In this document: positions 1 through 11,069 of the stretch, piece after piece
How the letters are laid out: every line of letters begins with the position of its first letter
How positions within the stretch are numbered: position 1 is the stretch's first letter
NCBI RefSeq assembly: GCF_964656455.1
Contig: NC_135719.1
Location: 74,922,283-74,986,282 of the forward strand
DNA from: Halichoerus grypus
Taxonomy: Eukaryota > Chordata > Mammalia > Carnivora > Phocidae
Reading direction: 5' to 3'
DNA: 64,000 nt
Program-made: the position numbers and the translations under genes
Notes under the pieces: model-generated
The model's database searches: none
Told to the model about the DNA's origin: nothing
The model's input: only the letters and a program-made list of their open reading frames with translations

Positions 1-158
1 CTCTTATGTATCCATGAGCTTGTTTGTTGTTGTTGTTTTTTAAACACACGTAAGTGAAATCATATAGTATTGGTCTTTCTCTGCTAGACTAATTTCATTT
101 AGCATAATGAGTTTAAGGTCCATCCATGTTGTCGCAAATGGCAAGATTTCATTTTTTT

Positions 159-358
159 TAAGATTTATTTATTTATTTATTTATTTGAAAGGGAGAAAGA
201 GAACAAGCATGAGTGAGGGTGGAGGAGGAGAGGGAGAGTGAGAGAATGCCAAGCAGACTCCCCGTTGAGCACAGAGCCTGACACGGGGCTCATGAGATCA
301 TGACCTGAGCTAAAACCAAGAGTTGGGGTGCCTAGGTGGCTCAGACAGTTAAGTGGCC
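159..358 (-). mobile_element. Can-SINE (SINEC), minus strand
   Basis: T-run and TTTAT repeats on the left are the reversed A-rich tail. The reversed tRNA-Lys-like head, with its ggtggctcag motif, lies on the right. It is flanked by a 15-bp TSD (aagatttcatttttt) at 143-157 and 359-373, and is inserted in the L1 ORF2 end. Confidence 0.93.
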
Positions 359-3300
359 AAGATTTCATTTTTTATAGCCAAGTAATATTCCATTGAGTGC
401 ATATAAACCACATTTTCTTTATCCATTCACCTACCTATGGACACATAGGTTGCTTTCATATTTTGGTAAATAATGCTGCAATGAAAATGAGGTGCATATA
501 GCTTTTCAAATTAATGTTTTCTTTTCTTTGGATGAATATCCACAAGTACAATAGCTGAATCAAATGGTAGTTCTATTTTTAGTGATATAGGAACCTTCGT
601 ACTATTTTCCAGAGTGGCTGCACCAATTTACATTCCCTCACCAAATGTATACAAGGGTTAACTTGTCTCCACATCCTTGCCAACACTTCTAATTTCTTAT
701 CTTTTTTATAATTAACATTCTAAAGGTATGAGGTGATATCTTGTGGTTTTGATTTACATTTCCTTGATGATGAGCAATATTGAGCATCTTTTAATGTACC
801 TGTGGGCCATCTGTGTATCTTCTTTGAAAAAAATATTCAAAAATTCTGCCCATCTTTTAATTGGATTGTTTGGGGAATTTTGCTACTGAGTCATATGAGT
901 TCTTTATATTCTTTGGATATTACCACCTTATTAGATAATTTGCAAATATTTTCTCTATTAAGTAGGTTGCCCTTTATTTATTGATGGTTCTTTGATATGC
1001 AAAAGCTTTTTAGTTTGATGTAGTCCCATTTATTTTTGCTTATGTTGTCTCTGCTTTGGTGTCAAATCCAAAAAATCATTACTGTTTATGTTTTATTTTA
1101 GAAGTTATATGATTTCAGGTCTTATGTTAAATCTTTAATCCATTTGGGGTAATTTTTGAGTATGATGTGAGGTAGTGGTCCAGTTTCATTCCTTTGAATG
1201 TGGATGTCTAATTCTTCATTTACTGAAGAGACGGTCTCTTCATTGTATATTCTTGGTGCCTTTATCATAAATTAATTGACCATTATAAGCATGAGTTTAT
1301 TTCTGGGCTCTCAATTCTACTTCATTGAACTATTTGTCTATTTTTATGCTAATACCATACTGTTTTGTGTACTATGATTTTGTAATATAATTTCAAATGA
1401 GGGTGCATGATGCCCCCAGCTTTGTTCTTCTTTCTCAAGATTGCCTTAGCTATTTCGGGTTTTTTGTGGGTCCTTAAAAATTTTAGGATTATTTATTTTC
1501 TGTAAAAAATACTATTAGTATTTTGATAAGATTGTATTGAATCTGTAGGTTGAATTGCGTAGTTCATGAAGAATTTAACAATATAAATTATCCAATCCAT
1601 GAGGATGTAGTATCTTTCCATTTATTTGTGTTTTCTTCAATTTCTTTCATCAATGTCTTGTAGTTTTTAATATACAGGTCCTTAAATTTCTTAGTTAAAT
1701 TTATTCCTTGGTATTTATTCCTTTTGATGCAATTGTAAATGGATGGTTTTCTTAATTTCTCTTTTAGATCATTATTAATGTATAGAAACAGATTTTTGTA
1801 TGTTGATTTTTTTTTTGTATCCTTCAACTTTACTGAGTTTGTTGATTAGTTCTCATAGTTTTTTGGTGGTCTTTAGGAATTTTTTTTACATATAATATTA
1901 TCCTATCTGCAAATAGTTTTATTTTTTCTGTTCTAGTTTGAATGTCTTTTATTTTTTTGCCTAATTGCTCTGGCTAGGACTTCCAGTACCATGTTGAATA
2001 AAAGTTGGGAGAGTGGGCATCCTTGTGTTGTTCCTGATCTTAGAGGAAAAACTTTGAGCTTTTCATGTTTGTAAATGATGTTAGCTGTGGTGGCCTTTAT
2101 TATGTTGAGGTATGTTCTCTGTATATTCACTCTGTTGAGAGTTTTTACCATAAATTGATGTTGATTTTTGTTAAAGGCTTTCTCTGCACCCATTCAAGTG
2201 GTCATATGATTTTTATCATATGGTATATCATATTGACTGATTTGTATATGTTGGACTTTCATTGCATCCCTAGAATAAATTGCACTTGATTATGGCATAT
2301 GATCCTTTTAATCTATTGTTATATTCAGTTTGGTAATATTTTATTAAGGGCTTTTGTTTCTATATTTGTCAGGGATATTGGCCTGTGATTTTCTTTTTTG
2401 TGATGTCCTTGTCTGGTTTTGGTGTCATAGTAATGCTGATCTCATAAAATGAGGTTGGGAGTATTCCTCTTTTTCTATTTTTTGGAAGAGTTTGACAAGG
2501 ATTGGTATTAATTCTTTGAATATTTGTAGAATTCACCAGTGAAGCCATCTGGTCTTGGGCTTTACTAGGGGCGTTTGAATACTGATTTAATCTCCTTACT
2601 AGTAATTGGTCTGTTTAGATTTTCTTTCTTCATGGCTCAGTCTTGGTAGGTTGTATGTATCTACGAATTCATTTCCTATAGGTTGTCCAATTTGTTAGTG
2701 TGTAATTTTTCATAGTGGACTCTTATAATCTTTCATATTTCTGTGTTATCAGCAGTAATCTCCCCTAATCCACATCTTATTTTATTTCTGAGTCCTGTCT
2801 TTTTTTCCTTGGTGAGTCTTGTTAAAATTTTGTCAATTTAATTTATCTTTGAAAAAAAATGCTTTTTTTTTGTAATGTTCTTTTTAGTTGTCTTTTTGTC
2901 ATTATTTCATTTATTTCTGCTCTGATTTTTGTTAGTTTCCTTTTATTAACTTTGGACTTCATTTATTCTTTTTCTGATTCCTTGATGTGTAAAGTTAGGT
3001 TTTTTATTTGAGATTTTTCTTGTTTCTTGAGGTAGGCATTTGTCACTGTGTAATTCTCTCTTAGACCTACTTTTATTAAATCACATCCCATAAGTTTTGG
3101 TATGTTTATTTCCATTTTCATTTGTCTAAAGGTTTTTTTTTATTTCTCTTATTATTTGACCCATTGGTTATTTAGTAGCATGTTGTTTAATTTCCACATA
3201 TTTGTAAATTTCTAGTTTTCTTCTTGTAATGATTTCTAGTTTCATATCATGGTGGGTAGAGAAGAATCTGGATATGATTTCAATATTCTTTAATTTATTG

Positions 3301-3947
3301 TCTTGTACTGTAACCTAACATATGATCTATCCTTAAGAATGTTCCATGCACACTTGAGAAGAAGGTATATTGTTTCTTTTAGATAGAATATTTACAAATA
3401 CACATATATATATTTCATCTGGTCTAAGTTTCTTTATTGATTTTCTGTCTGGATGATATCCACTGATGAAAGTGGGGTAATAAAGTCCCCTACTATTACT
3501 GTATTGCTGTCTGTTTCTCCCTTTAAGTCTGTTAATATTTGCTTCATATATTTAGGGGATCATCTGTTGGGTGCATATATATTTACAAATGTTATATCCT
3601 CCTTTTATCATTATGTAGGGCCTTCATTGTCTCTTATTATAGTCTTTGTTTTAAAGTCTATTTTGTCTGATATAAATATAGCTATACTTGGTGTCTTTTG
3701 GTTCACATTTGGATGAAATATCTTTTTCCATCACTTTACTTTGTCTGTGTATGTCTTTACATCTGAAGTATCTTATCATTTTATCCTTTCAGTGACTTTA
3801 TATCTTTTAAGGAGAAGTTATTTACATTTAAAGTAATTATTGATATGTATTTATTACCATTTTGTTAACATTTTCCAGCTGTTTCATAGCTCTTCTGTTC
3901 CTTTCTTATCTTGCTCTCTTCCTTTGTGATTTAATGATTTTGTTAGT

Positions 3948-4146
3948 GGGCGTATGGGGGGCTCAGTCAATTAAGCATCTGCCTTTGGCTCAGGTTATGA
4001 TCCTGAGTCCTGGGATGAAACCTTCAGGCTCCCTGCTCTGTGGGGAGCTTGCTTCTCCCTCTCCCTCTGCCTGCTGCTCCCTCTGCTTGTGCTCTCTTGC
4101 TCTCTCACCCTCTCTCTGTCAAATAAATAAGTAAAATCTTCAAAAA
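3948..4146 (+). mobile_element. Can-SINE, plus strand
   Basis: Has the SINE head (ggctcagtcaattaag), a CT-rich middle and the tail caaataaataagtaaaatc. It is inserted near the ORF2 start of the minus-strand L1. The TSD is only weakly visible, so it is fairly diverged. Confidence 0.9.
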
Positions 4147-5479
4147 ATAATTATTATTTTGGTACTGTTATGTTTAGATTCCTTTCTCTTTCTCTTTTGT
4201 ATATCTAGTATAGATGTCTGCTTTTTGTTTACCACAAGCCTTACATATAATATTTATATTTACAATTGTCTATTTTAAATGGATAACAACCTAAATTTGA
4301 ACACATTCTAATACTCAACACTTTTATTCTCCCTGCCCACATTTTATGTTTTTGAGGTCACAATTCCCATATTTTATCTTGAAATCTCTTAACAAATTAT
4401 TGCAGTTACAGTTGTTTTTACTACTTTTGTCTATTAACCTTCATACTATTTTTATAAGTGACTACTACATCACCTTTAGGACATTAGATTATTTTAAATT
4501 TTACTATATATTTACCTTTACCAATGAGATTTAGACTTCCATGTCTTTCTGTTACTAATTTGTACATTTCAACTTAAACAAGTCCCTTTAAATTTATTGT
4601 AAGGCTAGTAAAGTAGTGATTAACTCCTTTAGCTTTTGCTTGTATTGAAAACTTTTATCTTTCCTTCAATTCTGAATGACAACTTTGCTGGGTAGAGTAT
4701 TCTTGGTTGGAATTTTTATTTCCTTTCAGCACTTTGAATATATCATTCCATTCCCTCTTTTCTCCAAAGGTTCTGCTGAAAACTGCTGATTGTCCTATTG
4801 GGATTTCTTTGTTATGTAACACATTATTTTTTTTTATGCTGCTTTTAAGATTCTGTCCATTTTTAACTTTTGACATTTTAATTATATCTTTGTATATGTC
4901 TCTTTAGGTTCACCTTCTTTGGGAGTCTCTGGGATTCTGGATCTGTTTCCCTGTCCAGGTTAGGGAAGTTTTTATCCACTATTTCTTCAAATAATTTTCT
5001 GCCTCTCTCTCTCTTGTCTTTCTGGAACCCCTATAATGTGAATGTTGGTTGGGTTGATATTGTCCTTTAAGTCCTTTAAGCTTGCTTCACTTTTTTCACC
5101 CTTTTTTCATTATGCTGCTCTGATTGGGTGAGTTTCACTGCCTTGTCTTTGAGTTCATTGATTCTGTTTTCTGCTTTACCTTGTCTGTTGTTGAATCCCT
5201 CTAGTATAATTTTCTATTGAGTTATATTCTTTAGCTCTTAATTTCTACTTGGTACTTTCTTATGTTTTCTATTACTATAAGTTCTCACTATGTTCATCCC
5301 TCTTTCACCTGAGTAGGTGAAACATCTTTATGAACATTATGTTAAGTGATTTACCTGATAAAGAGTTTATCTGTTTTATTAGGAACTTTTTCTGAGGTTT
5401 TCTCATTTTATTTAGTTTGGAACATATTCCTCTCTTTCACTGACCTGTGGTGGTTTCCATGCTTTAACTGAAACAGCCA

Positions 5480-6368
5480 CCTCCCCAGTCTTGAAGAGTG
5501 ACCTCATGTAGGTAATAAGCCTTACCATTCAAACTTGCCCTCGCTCTTGGTTGTCTCTCAAACCTTGTGATTGTCCAGGCAGATTGTCCAGGCAGATTGT
5601 CCAGACATTTTTAATGTCTCCCAGTTGTTGATCGTGTGCCAAGACCTGTCATTGTCCCAAAGGGGAGGATTTCAGTCAGCACTTAGATTCATGCTGACTG
5701 GAGCCAGACCCTCAGGCAGCAGCTTAAAGTATGCAAATATACACATTCCTGTGGGACCTCAGTTGTAAGTGCCAGTAGCCACCAGAGCCAGGAAACCTCA
5801 AAGTGTCCCCTGAGAAGCAGTCACAAACATCAGAGCACTAGATGAATGTATACTGTCCTTTGTGGAAGATACTGGTGGCCTATAGCAGGGCAGATGGAGA
5901 GCACAAAGATGGCATCCACTGGTCTCCCTCACCAGATAGCATCTCAGTAGGTTTCTAGACGTATGGAAAGCCAGAAGTGTACCTGTCAGGCTCAAGTTCC
6001 AAGATAAGTAAATATGCCTCTTTCACAGAAAGTCAGGGTGTGTTTTAGTCTACTCTATTTGCTGTCCCCTGCTGGGTGATAGCTTTTCCATTGTTACAGT
6101 TCATGAGACTAGAAACACAAGCCCTCTGCCAACCAGACTCAGGCCATCAATGGGTATCCCTTAGATGGTACCCACAATGTGTGGGGCACCAGACATAAAA
6201 AAATGGGGTGCCACACACACATACAAAATCCTTTCGGGGAGATACTGGCACTCTAGGTCACTGCAGAGGTAGAACATGAACATAGTTGCTTGACCTCTGA
6301 GGACTTTGCAGAGGATTACAGTGGGACCTTAGAAGCATGTTTAATAGAAACCAGCCTGTGTATCTATG
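5480..6368 (-). repeat. L1M 5'UTR with about two ~355-bp monomers
   Basis: GC-richer than the LINE body. The sequence around 5740 (cctgtgggacctcag and what follows) recurs near 6094 in diverged form. It matches the monomers of the 5'UTR at 18722-20290. A short 13-bp tandem, just under three units, sits inside it at 5569-5605. Confidence 0.7.
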
Positions 6369-6680
6369 CTCTATAACTTCATTATCTCTCTACCCTTCCT
6401 GATTTTCTTCTTTTTTAAAATCTTGCATGCTATATTCTGGGTGAGTTTCTCTTTTAATTCAGTGACTTACTCTTCTATTTTGTCCAATGCCAGGTTTACT
6501 ACACCTCTCAAATCTTTGAATTTTGAAGACTGTATATTTCCTTTCCAAACTTTCAAATTATATTTGTTTCATATCTTCTTGGTCTTGCTTCATTTCTGCT
6601 TATTTTTATTCCATAAGTCCTTGCTTTTCTTTAATATAACTTATTCTTCATTTATATTTGGGTACTAAATACATTTATTT
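6369..6680 (-). mobile_element. Ancient LINE fragment (L1/HAL1-like ORF1 region)
   Basis: T-rich text resembling the reverse strand of an old L1 or HAL1 ORF1, without open frames. Family assigned by eye only. It could be the far 5' part of the neighbouring element. Confidence 0.45.
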
Positions 6681-6774
6681 TAAAGATTTTTTTAGACTCT
6701 TCCACTATGTTAATTTCTCCTTGGGACAATCTATCTTCCTTCTGCTGATATTTTTGGCTATCCTTCTCAGCATC

Positions 6775-7290
6775 TGTCTTAGTTTGGGTTCTCCATGGAA
6801 TGGACCCTAAGTAAAGGATGTGAGTGCAAGTAGTTTATTTGGGAGGTGAAGGAAACAGTACTAGAAGAATGGACAAGGGAGATAGAGAAGAAAACAACCA
6901 ATAATGGGTGTATTACTGAACCAGTTACCTCTGTGTGTAACTAGCAGTCAGTCCTGCAAGGAAACTTCTGGAAGCCAGTGTAGAACAGATCTCTCAGAGT
7001 TATCCTACCCAAGGGTCATGCTAGTATTTATGCACCAATTTCCTTTAGTCAGTTTGAGGCTGCTCCCCAAAAGCATTAGTTCTCCATCACTTTTAGTACA
7101 CCAGACCAGTAGGCAAAGCAGGATTCAGTGCCCATATAGGAGAGCTAAAAGAAAGAAATGCAGATTTTGAAAATCAGAACAATATGTACTTGAGCAGTGA
7201 GAACAAGGAGATAAGGGGCGCTGACAGTACCTGTTATGGCATTAGATCTTTTTCCTTCACGGACTCCTATCCCATGATGATGTTGGGGAC
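6775..7290. repeat. Unclassified ancient interspersed repeat (candidate)
   Basis: Starts with agtttgggttctccatgg and runs through agtttatttgggaggtgaag to a segment near 7255-7290. The texture (proline/serine-like codons, no T-runs) resembles old mammalian interspersed repeats. I cannot name the family and see no terminal repeats. The 88-codon frame at 6904-7170 shows no recognisable domain. Confidence 0.35.
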
Positions 7291-8211
7291 AATGTAGTTC
7301 CAGTCAGTTAGCTAGTAGACTACTTTGACCATTGCCTTATTGCAAGAATGTCTGTCTTCCCACACCCAGCCTGAAGCTTGCTAAAAGCCTTAGCCATAGG
7401 GAGTGTTCAGCAACTTTTCTCAGTCCTATTTCATAATCTAGAGAGCCTTGTCTTTAAGCAGTGTTGTTTATCATACAGAATGTTAAATTCTGCTTGCTAT
7501 CACCTGCTTCTTAAGGACAGCAAGCGTGTGTAGTCAGAACATTTTACTATTTGCATTTCTTTCAGTGTTCACTTCGCAAAGTTATTTATTTTACTTTTTA
7601 GGTAAAAAAAAATAAAGATTTTATTGACTAAGTATTTTGGTCTTCTACTGGTATATTTTATCTATTATTGGTATGTGTTTGGGAAGAGGGAATATAACAA
7701 ATTATAATTTTATTGTGCTATAATGGATAAATGTTTATTAGCTCCTTATTTTAAATAAAATCATAGAATTTTAAAAATTTAAATCATGTGTTTTTGAATT
7801 CTTGTTTAAATGAAAGGAATGGTGCCTAGTGAAAAATTGTTGTTTGTGCAAGGCTTGTGGAAATTATTTTCTTCTGACTCTGTTTTATATGTGTCCTTTT
7901 TTCTATATGTAACTTTTTGGGGGAAATTTGGGAAGTTCTGCATTTTTGTACCCTTCTAATAATAGGTTGCACTGAAAGATTCTCAATTTGGAGTTTTCTA
8001 GTTTATTTAGAAACAGCTACAGCTATAACCTTTTCTATGTTCTAAATATGTCATCCTAAAAACAAATCAAAACACTTGATATTCACTGTTAACTCAGATA
8101 TTCCAAAAATAACTTGCCCAATATTTAATGTTTATATGACAGAAATGATCTCAAAAGAGTAAATGAGACTATTAAAAGGCTGAGGAATAAAATATCCAAG
8201 AATAGAGGATT
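7291..8211. other. AT-rich non-coding DNA, nothing recognised
   Basis: No open frame of note, tandem repeat or recognisable transposon. It ends at the TSD of the full-length LINE-1. Confidence 0.6.
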
Positions 8212-8238
8212 AAGAATTGCAGAGAACAGGGGGCGGAG

Positions 8239-8249
8239 CAAGATGGCGG
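8239..8249 (+). promoter_or_regulatory. YY1-type site at the L1-A 5' end
   Basis: caagatggcgg lies 11 bp into the element, matching the YY1 core (CAAGATGGCGG). A YY1 site at about the same place sets the transcription start in primate L1. In L1-B the equivalent site (46362-46372, minus strand) reads caagatggtgg, with its CpG lost. Confidence 0.75.
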
Positions 8250-8697
8250 AGGAGTAGGAGACCTGGATTTCGTCTCCTCTCAGGAATTCAGCTGGATAGG
8301 GATCAAACCATTCTGAACACCTACAAACTCAACAGGAGATCGAAGAAAAGAATAGCAACAACTCTCTGAACAGAAAAGCGATCACTTTCTGGAAGGTAGG
8401 ACGTGCGGAGAAGTGAATCCGAGGCGTTATTCGGGAGGATAGACGGCGGGGGAGGGGCCTCCGTCGGCCGCTTCTGGCAAGTGATAGAGCCACGGAGCAC
8501 AAAATCGGAACTTTTAGAAGTCTGCTCCTCTGAGGGACGTCACTCTGGTGGCGAAGTGGGGGGTGGAACCCTCGTGGGACAGTGTGGTCTCAGGACCCTC
8601 AGGGTCACAGAAAGACCGGGGGTGCCTGAATGCGGCAGAGCTCCCAGGTATCGGAGCAGGGAAGCCGGCTGCAGAGACGGAGCCCAGGTGCGGGCTC

Positions 8698-9090
8698 TCA
8701 GCTCGGGGTTGCTATAAACCGTGATCCGCGGCACAGTCGGGCCACTGCTCCTCCAGCAGGGACCCAACAAGCGGCAGATCCGGGGAGACTCACCTTCTTC
8801 CCCCGGGAGGAGAGGTGCGGGAGCGCACCGCGGGGATCTGCTGGGTTTGGAGACTCCACCCGGGGTCGGGTGCCAGATAGAAAGGCGCGGTCACAGGCCG
8901 GGTGAGCACGGAGTGTGGCCGGAGACCGGGGGGACGGGAGTGACTGACTGCTTTTCTCTGGGGGCTCGCTGAGGAGCGGGACCCCGAGTTCTCGGCTCCG
9001 CCGGGGCGGAGACTGGGAGGCTGCCATTTTCACTCTCTGCCTCCAAAGCTGTACGGAAAGCTTGCAGGGAACAAAAGCTCCGGAGAGCAA
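8698..9090 (-). other. Antisense ORF in the L1-A 5'UTR (ORF0-like position)
   Basis: A 130-codon open frame runs antisense to L1-A through the CpG-rich 5'UTR, starting MLSGAFVPCKLS. The same start and about the first 72 residues align in L1-B (plus strand from 45524), after which the two copies are in different frames. Primate L1 has a short antisense ORF0 in its 5'UTR, but I see no sequence link to it. High GC lowers stop density, so the frame may be incidental. A second overlapping antisense frame (8891-9154) is also conserved in L1-B. Confidence 0.3.
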
Positions 9091-9344
9091 ACCCGAGCAG
9101 ATTACTTAGCCCGGACCGGCAAGGGCGGGGCAATTTTGCCTCCGGCAAAGACATTTGGGAACCACGGCAACAGGCCCCTCCCCCAGAAGATCAGCGAGAA
9201 CAGCCAGCCAAGACCAAGTTTACCAATCAATGAGAATGGCAGAACTCCAGCGCTAGGGGAATACTGCACATAGAATTCATGGCTTTTTTTACCATGATTC
9301 TTTAGTCTTTCAAAGTTAATTATTTTCTTTTAACTGTCTTTTTT

Positions 9345-9880
9345 TCTTTTTTCTTTTTTCTTTTTTTTTGAATTTTTCTTTTTCCCTTTTTCAACCAACA
9401 TCTTATCAATCCCTTTTTTAAAAAAAACATTTTTATTTTTCATTTTTAAAGTCATATTCTATCCCTTCATAGTAGTTACCCGTATTTTTGGCATATATAT
9501 ATAAGTTGTTCTCTCTTTAAAATCTTAAGATAGTTTCTTCTAACAGATCAAAATATACTCTAAATCTCTAGTGTATGGTTTTTTTCTACTCCCCTGCCTG
9601 ATCACATTCTCTCCCTTTTTTCTTTCTTTTTTTTTTTTAATCCTCTTCTTTCTTTTTTCAAACAACTTATCAAATCCTTTTTTAAAATTTTTTATAATTT
9701 CCATCTTTACAGTCATATTCCATCCCTTCATCATATCAACCCTTATTTTTGTACATATATAAGTTTTTCTTTCTTTAAAATTTTGGGAGGGACTTTCTTT
9801 TAACAGACCAAAATACACCCAAAATCTAGTGTGTGGCACTGATCTATAATCCAGCCTGATCATATTTGATCACATTCTGT
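9345..9880 (+). repeat. Two ~260-bp T-rich tandem monomers in the L1-A 5'UTR
   Basis: Landmarks recur in order about 258-267 bp apart: the cttatcaa segment at 9391 and 9658, agtcatattc at 9450 and 9712, acaga(t/c)caaaata at 9543 and 9801, and the cctgatca segment near 9595 and 9853. The units are diverged, separated by T/C-rich runs, and lie just upstream of ORF1. L1-B has the same two units at about 44760-45300. Confidence 0.8.
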
Positions 9881-10091
9881 TTTTGTTTTGTTTTGTTTCG
9901 TTCTGCTTTTGTTTGTTTTTATCTTTATCTTTTTCTTTTTTCTTTCTTTCTTTCCTTTTCTTTTTTCTCTCTTTCCCTTTCTTTTCCCACTGCTTCAGGT
10001 CTTTTCTGATTTGTTTAGAGTATATTTTCTGGGGACATTGTTACCCTGCTAGCATTTTGTTCTCTCATTAATCTATTCTCCTCTGCACAAA

Positions 10092-10988
10092 ATGACAAGA
10101 CGGAAAAAATCACCTCAACAAAAAGAACAAGAGGTAGTACCGACTGCCAGGGACTTACTCAATACGGGCATTAGTACGATGTCAGACCTAGAGTTCAGAA
10201 TCATCACTTTAAAGATACTAGCTGGGCTTGAAAAAAACATGGAAGTTATTAGAGAAACCCTTTCTGGAGAAGTAAAAGAACTAAAATCTAACCAAGTAGA
10301 AATCAAAAAGGCTATCAATGAGGTGCAATCAAATATGGGGGCGCTAACTGCTAGGATAAATGAGGCAGAAGAAAGAATCAGTGAGATAGAAGACCAAATG
10401 ATGGAAAATAAAGAAGCTGAGAAAAAGAGAGATAACCAACTACTGGATCACGAGGGCAGAATTCGAGAGCTAAACGATACCATAAGATGAAACAACATTA
10501 GAATAATTGGGATCCCAGAAGAAGAAGAAAGAGAGAGAGGGGCAGAAGGTATAATGGAGCAAATTATAGCAGAGAACTTCCCTAACTTGGGGAAAGAAAC
10601 AGGCATCAAAATCCAGGAAGCACAGAGAACCCCTCTCAAAATCAATAAAAATAGGTCAACATCCCTCCATCTAATAGTAAAACTTACGAGTCTCAGAGAC
10701 AAAGAGAAAATCCTGAAAGCAGCTCAGGAGAAGAGATATGTAACCTACAATGGTAGAAACATTAGATTGGCAACAGACTTATCCACAGAGACCTGGCAGG
10801 CCAGAAAGGACTGGCAGGACATATTCAGAGCACTAAATGAGAAAAATATGCAGCCAAGAATACTATATCCAGCTAGGCTGTCATTGAAAATTGAAGGAGA
10901 GATAAAAAGCTTCCAGGACAAACAAAAACTAAAGGAATTTGCAAACACGAAACCAGCCCTACAACAAATCTTGAAAGGGGTCCTCTAA
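10092..10988 (+). pseudogene. L1-A ORF1 (ORF1p RNA-binding protein), one internal stop
   Basis: ORF1p is the trimeric RNA chaperone that packages L1 RNA in the cytoplasm. The frame runs 298 codons from ATG at 10092 (MTRRKKSPQQ) to TAA at 10986-10988, interrupted only by TGA at 10488-10490, the 133rd codon. Residues 1-30 form a basic N-terminus. Residues ~45-130 are a charged, Glu/Lys-rich heptad-like coiled coil. After the stop come the RRM-like segment (NNIRIIGIPEEEE) and the C-terminal domain (PRILYPARLSL), in the same frame. The stop fits CGA to TGA decay at a CpG. L1-B has TGA at exactly the same codon (44017-44019), while the older L1s in the window have sense codons there. Without readthrough only the coiled coil would be made, so RNA binding would be lost. 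Confidence 0.93.
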
Positions 10989-11069
10989 GCAAAGAGAGAG
11001 CCTAAAAGCAACATAGACCAGAAAGGAACACAAACAATATACAGTAACAGTCACTTTACAGGCAATACA

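Larger units (their letters stand above)
1..6368 (-). mobile_element. Old LINE-1 (L1M-like), minus strand, 3' end off the window
   Basis: Read on the minus strand this is a long L1. The ORF2 C-terminal end lies at about 1-500, reverse transcriptase at about 1950-2600, and the endonuclease GDF-type segment near 3480. The ORF1 C-terminal half lies at about 4600-5450 and the 5'UTR at 5480-6368. All frames are broken by many stops and indels, so the element is dead and clearly older than the copy at 8229. Two Can-SINEs have inserted into it. At the ORF1 site homologous to the shared TGA of the two young copies, this element has a sense codon (near 5035). At the ORF2 site near 2570 the spacing is a multiple of three. 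It therefore serves as an in-window outgroup. The 3'UTR and poly(A) lie to the left of base 1. Confidence 0.9.
8229..9230 (+). promoter_or_regulatory. CpG-rich L1-A 5'UTR promoter region
   Basis: The first kilobase of L1-A is markedly CpG- and GC-rich against an AT-rich surround, as expected for the internal RNA polymerase II promoter of a LINE-1. Promoter function is inferred from the family. The same segment in L1-B shows many CpG sites decayed to TpG or CpA. Confidence 0.75.

Noticed and set aside
9300..10091. T/C-rich runs as a possible CRISPR-like or satellite array
   Set aside because: They are low-complexity parts of the two L1 5'UTR monomers; no regular short repeats with unique spacers.
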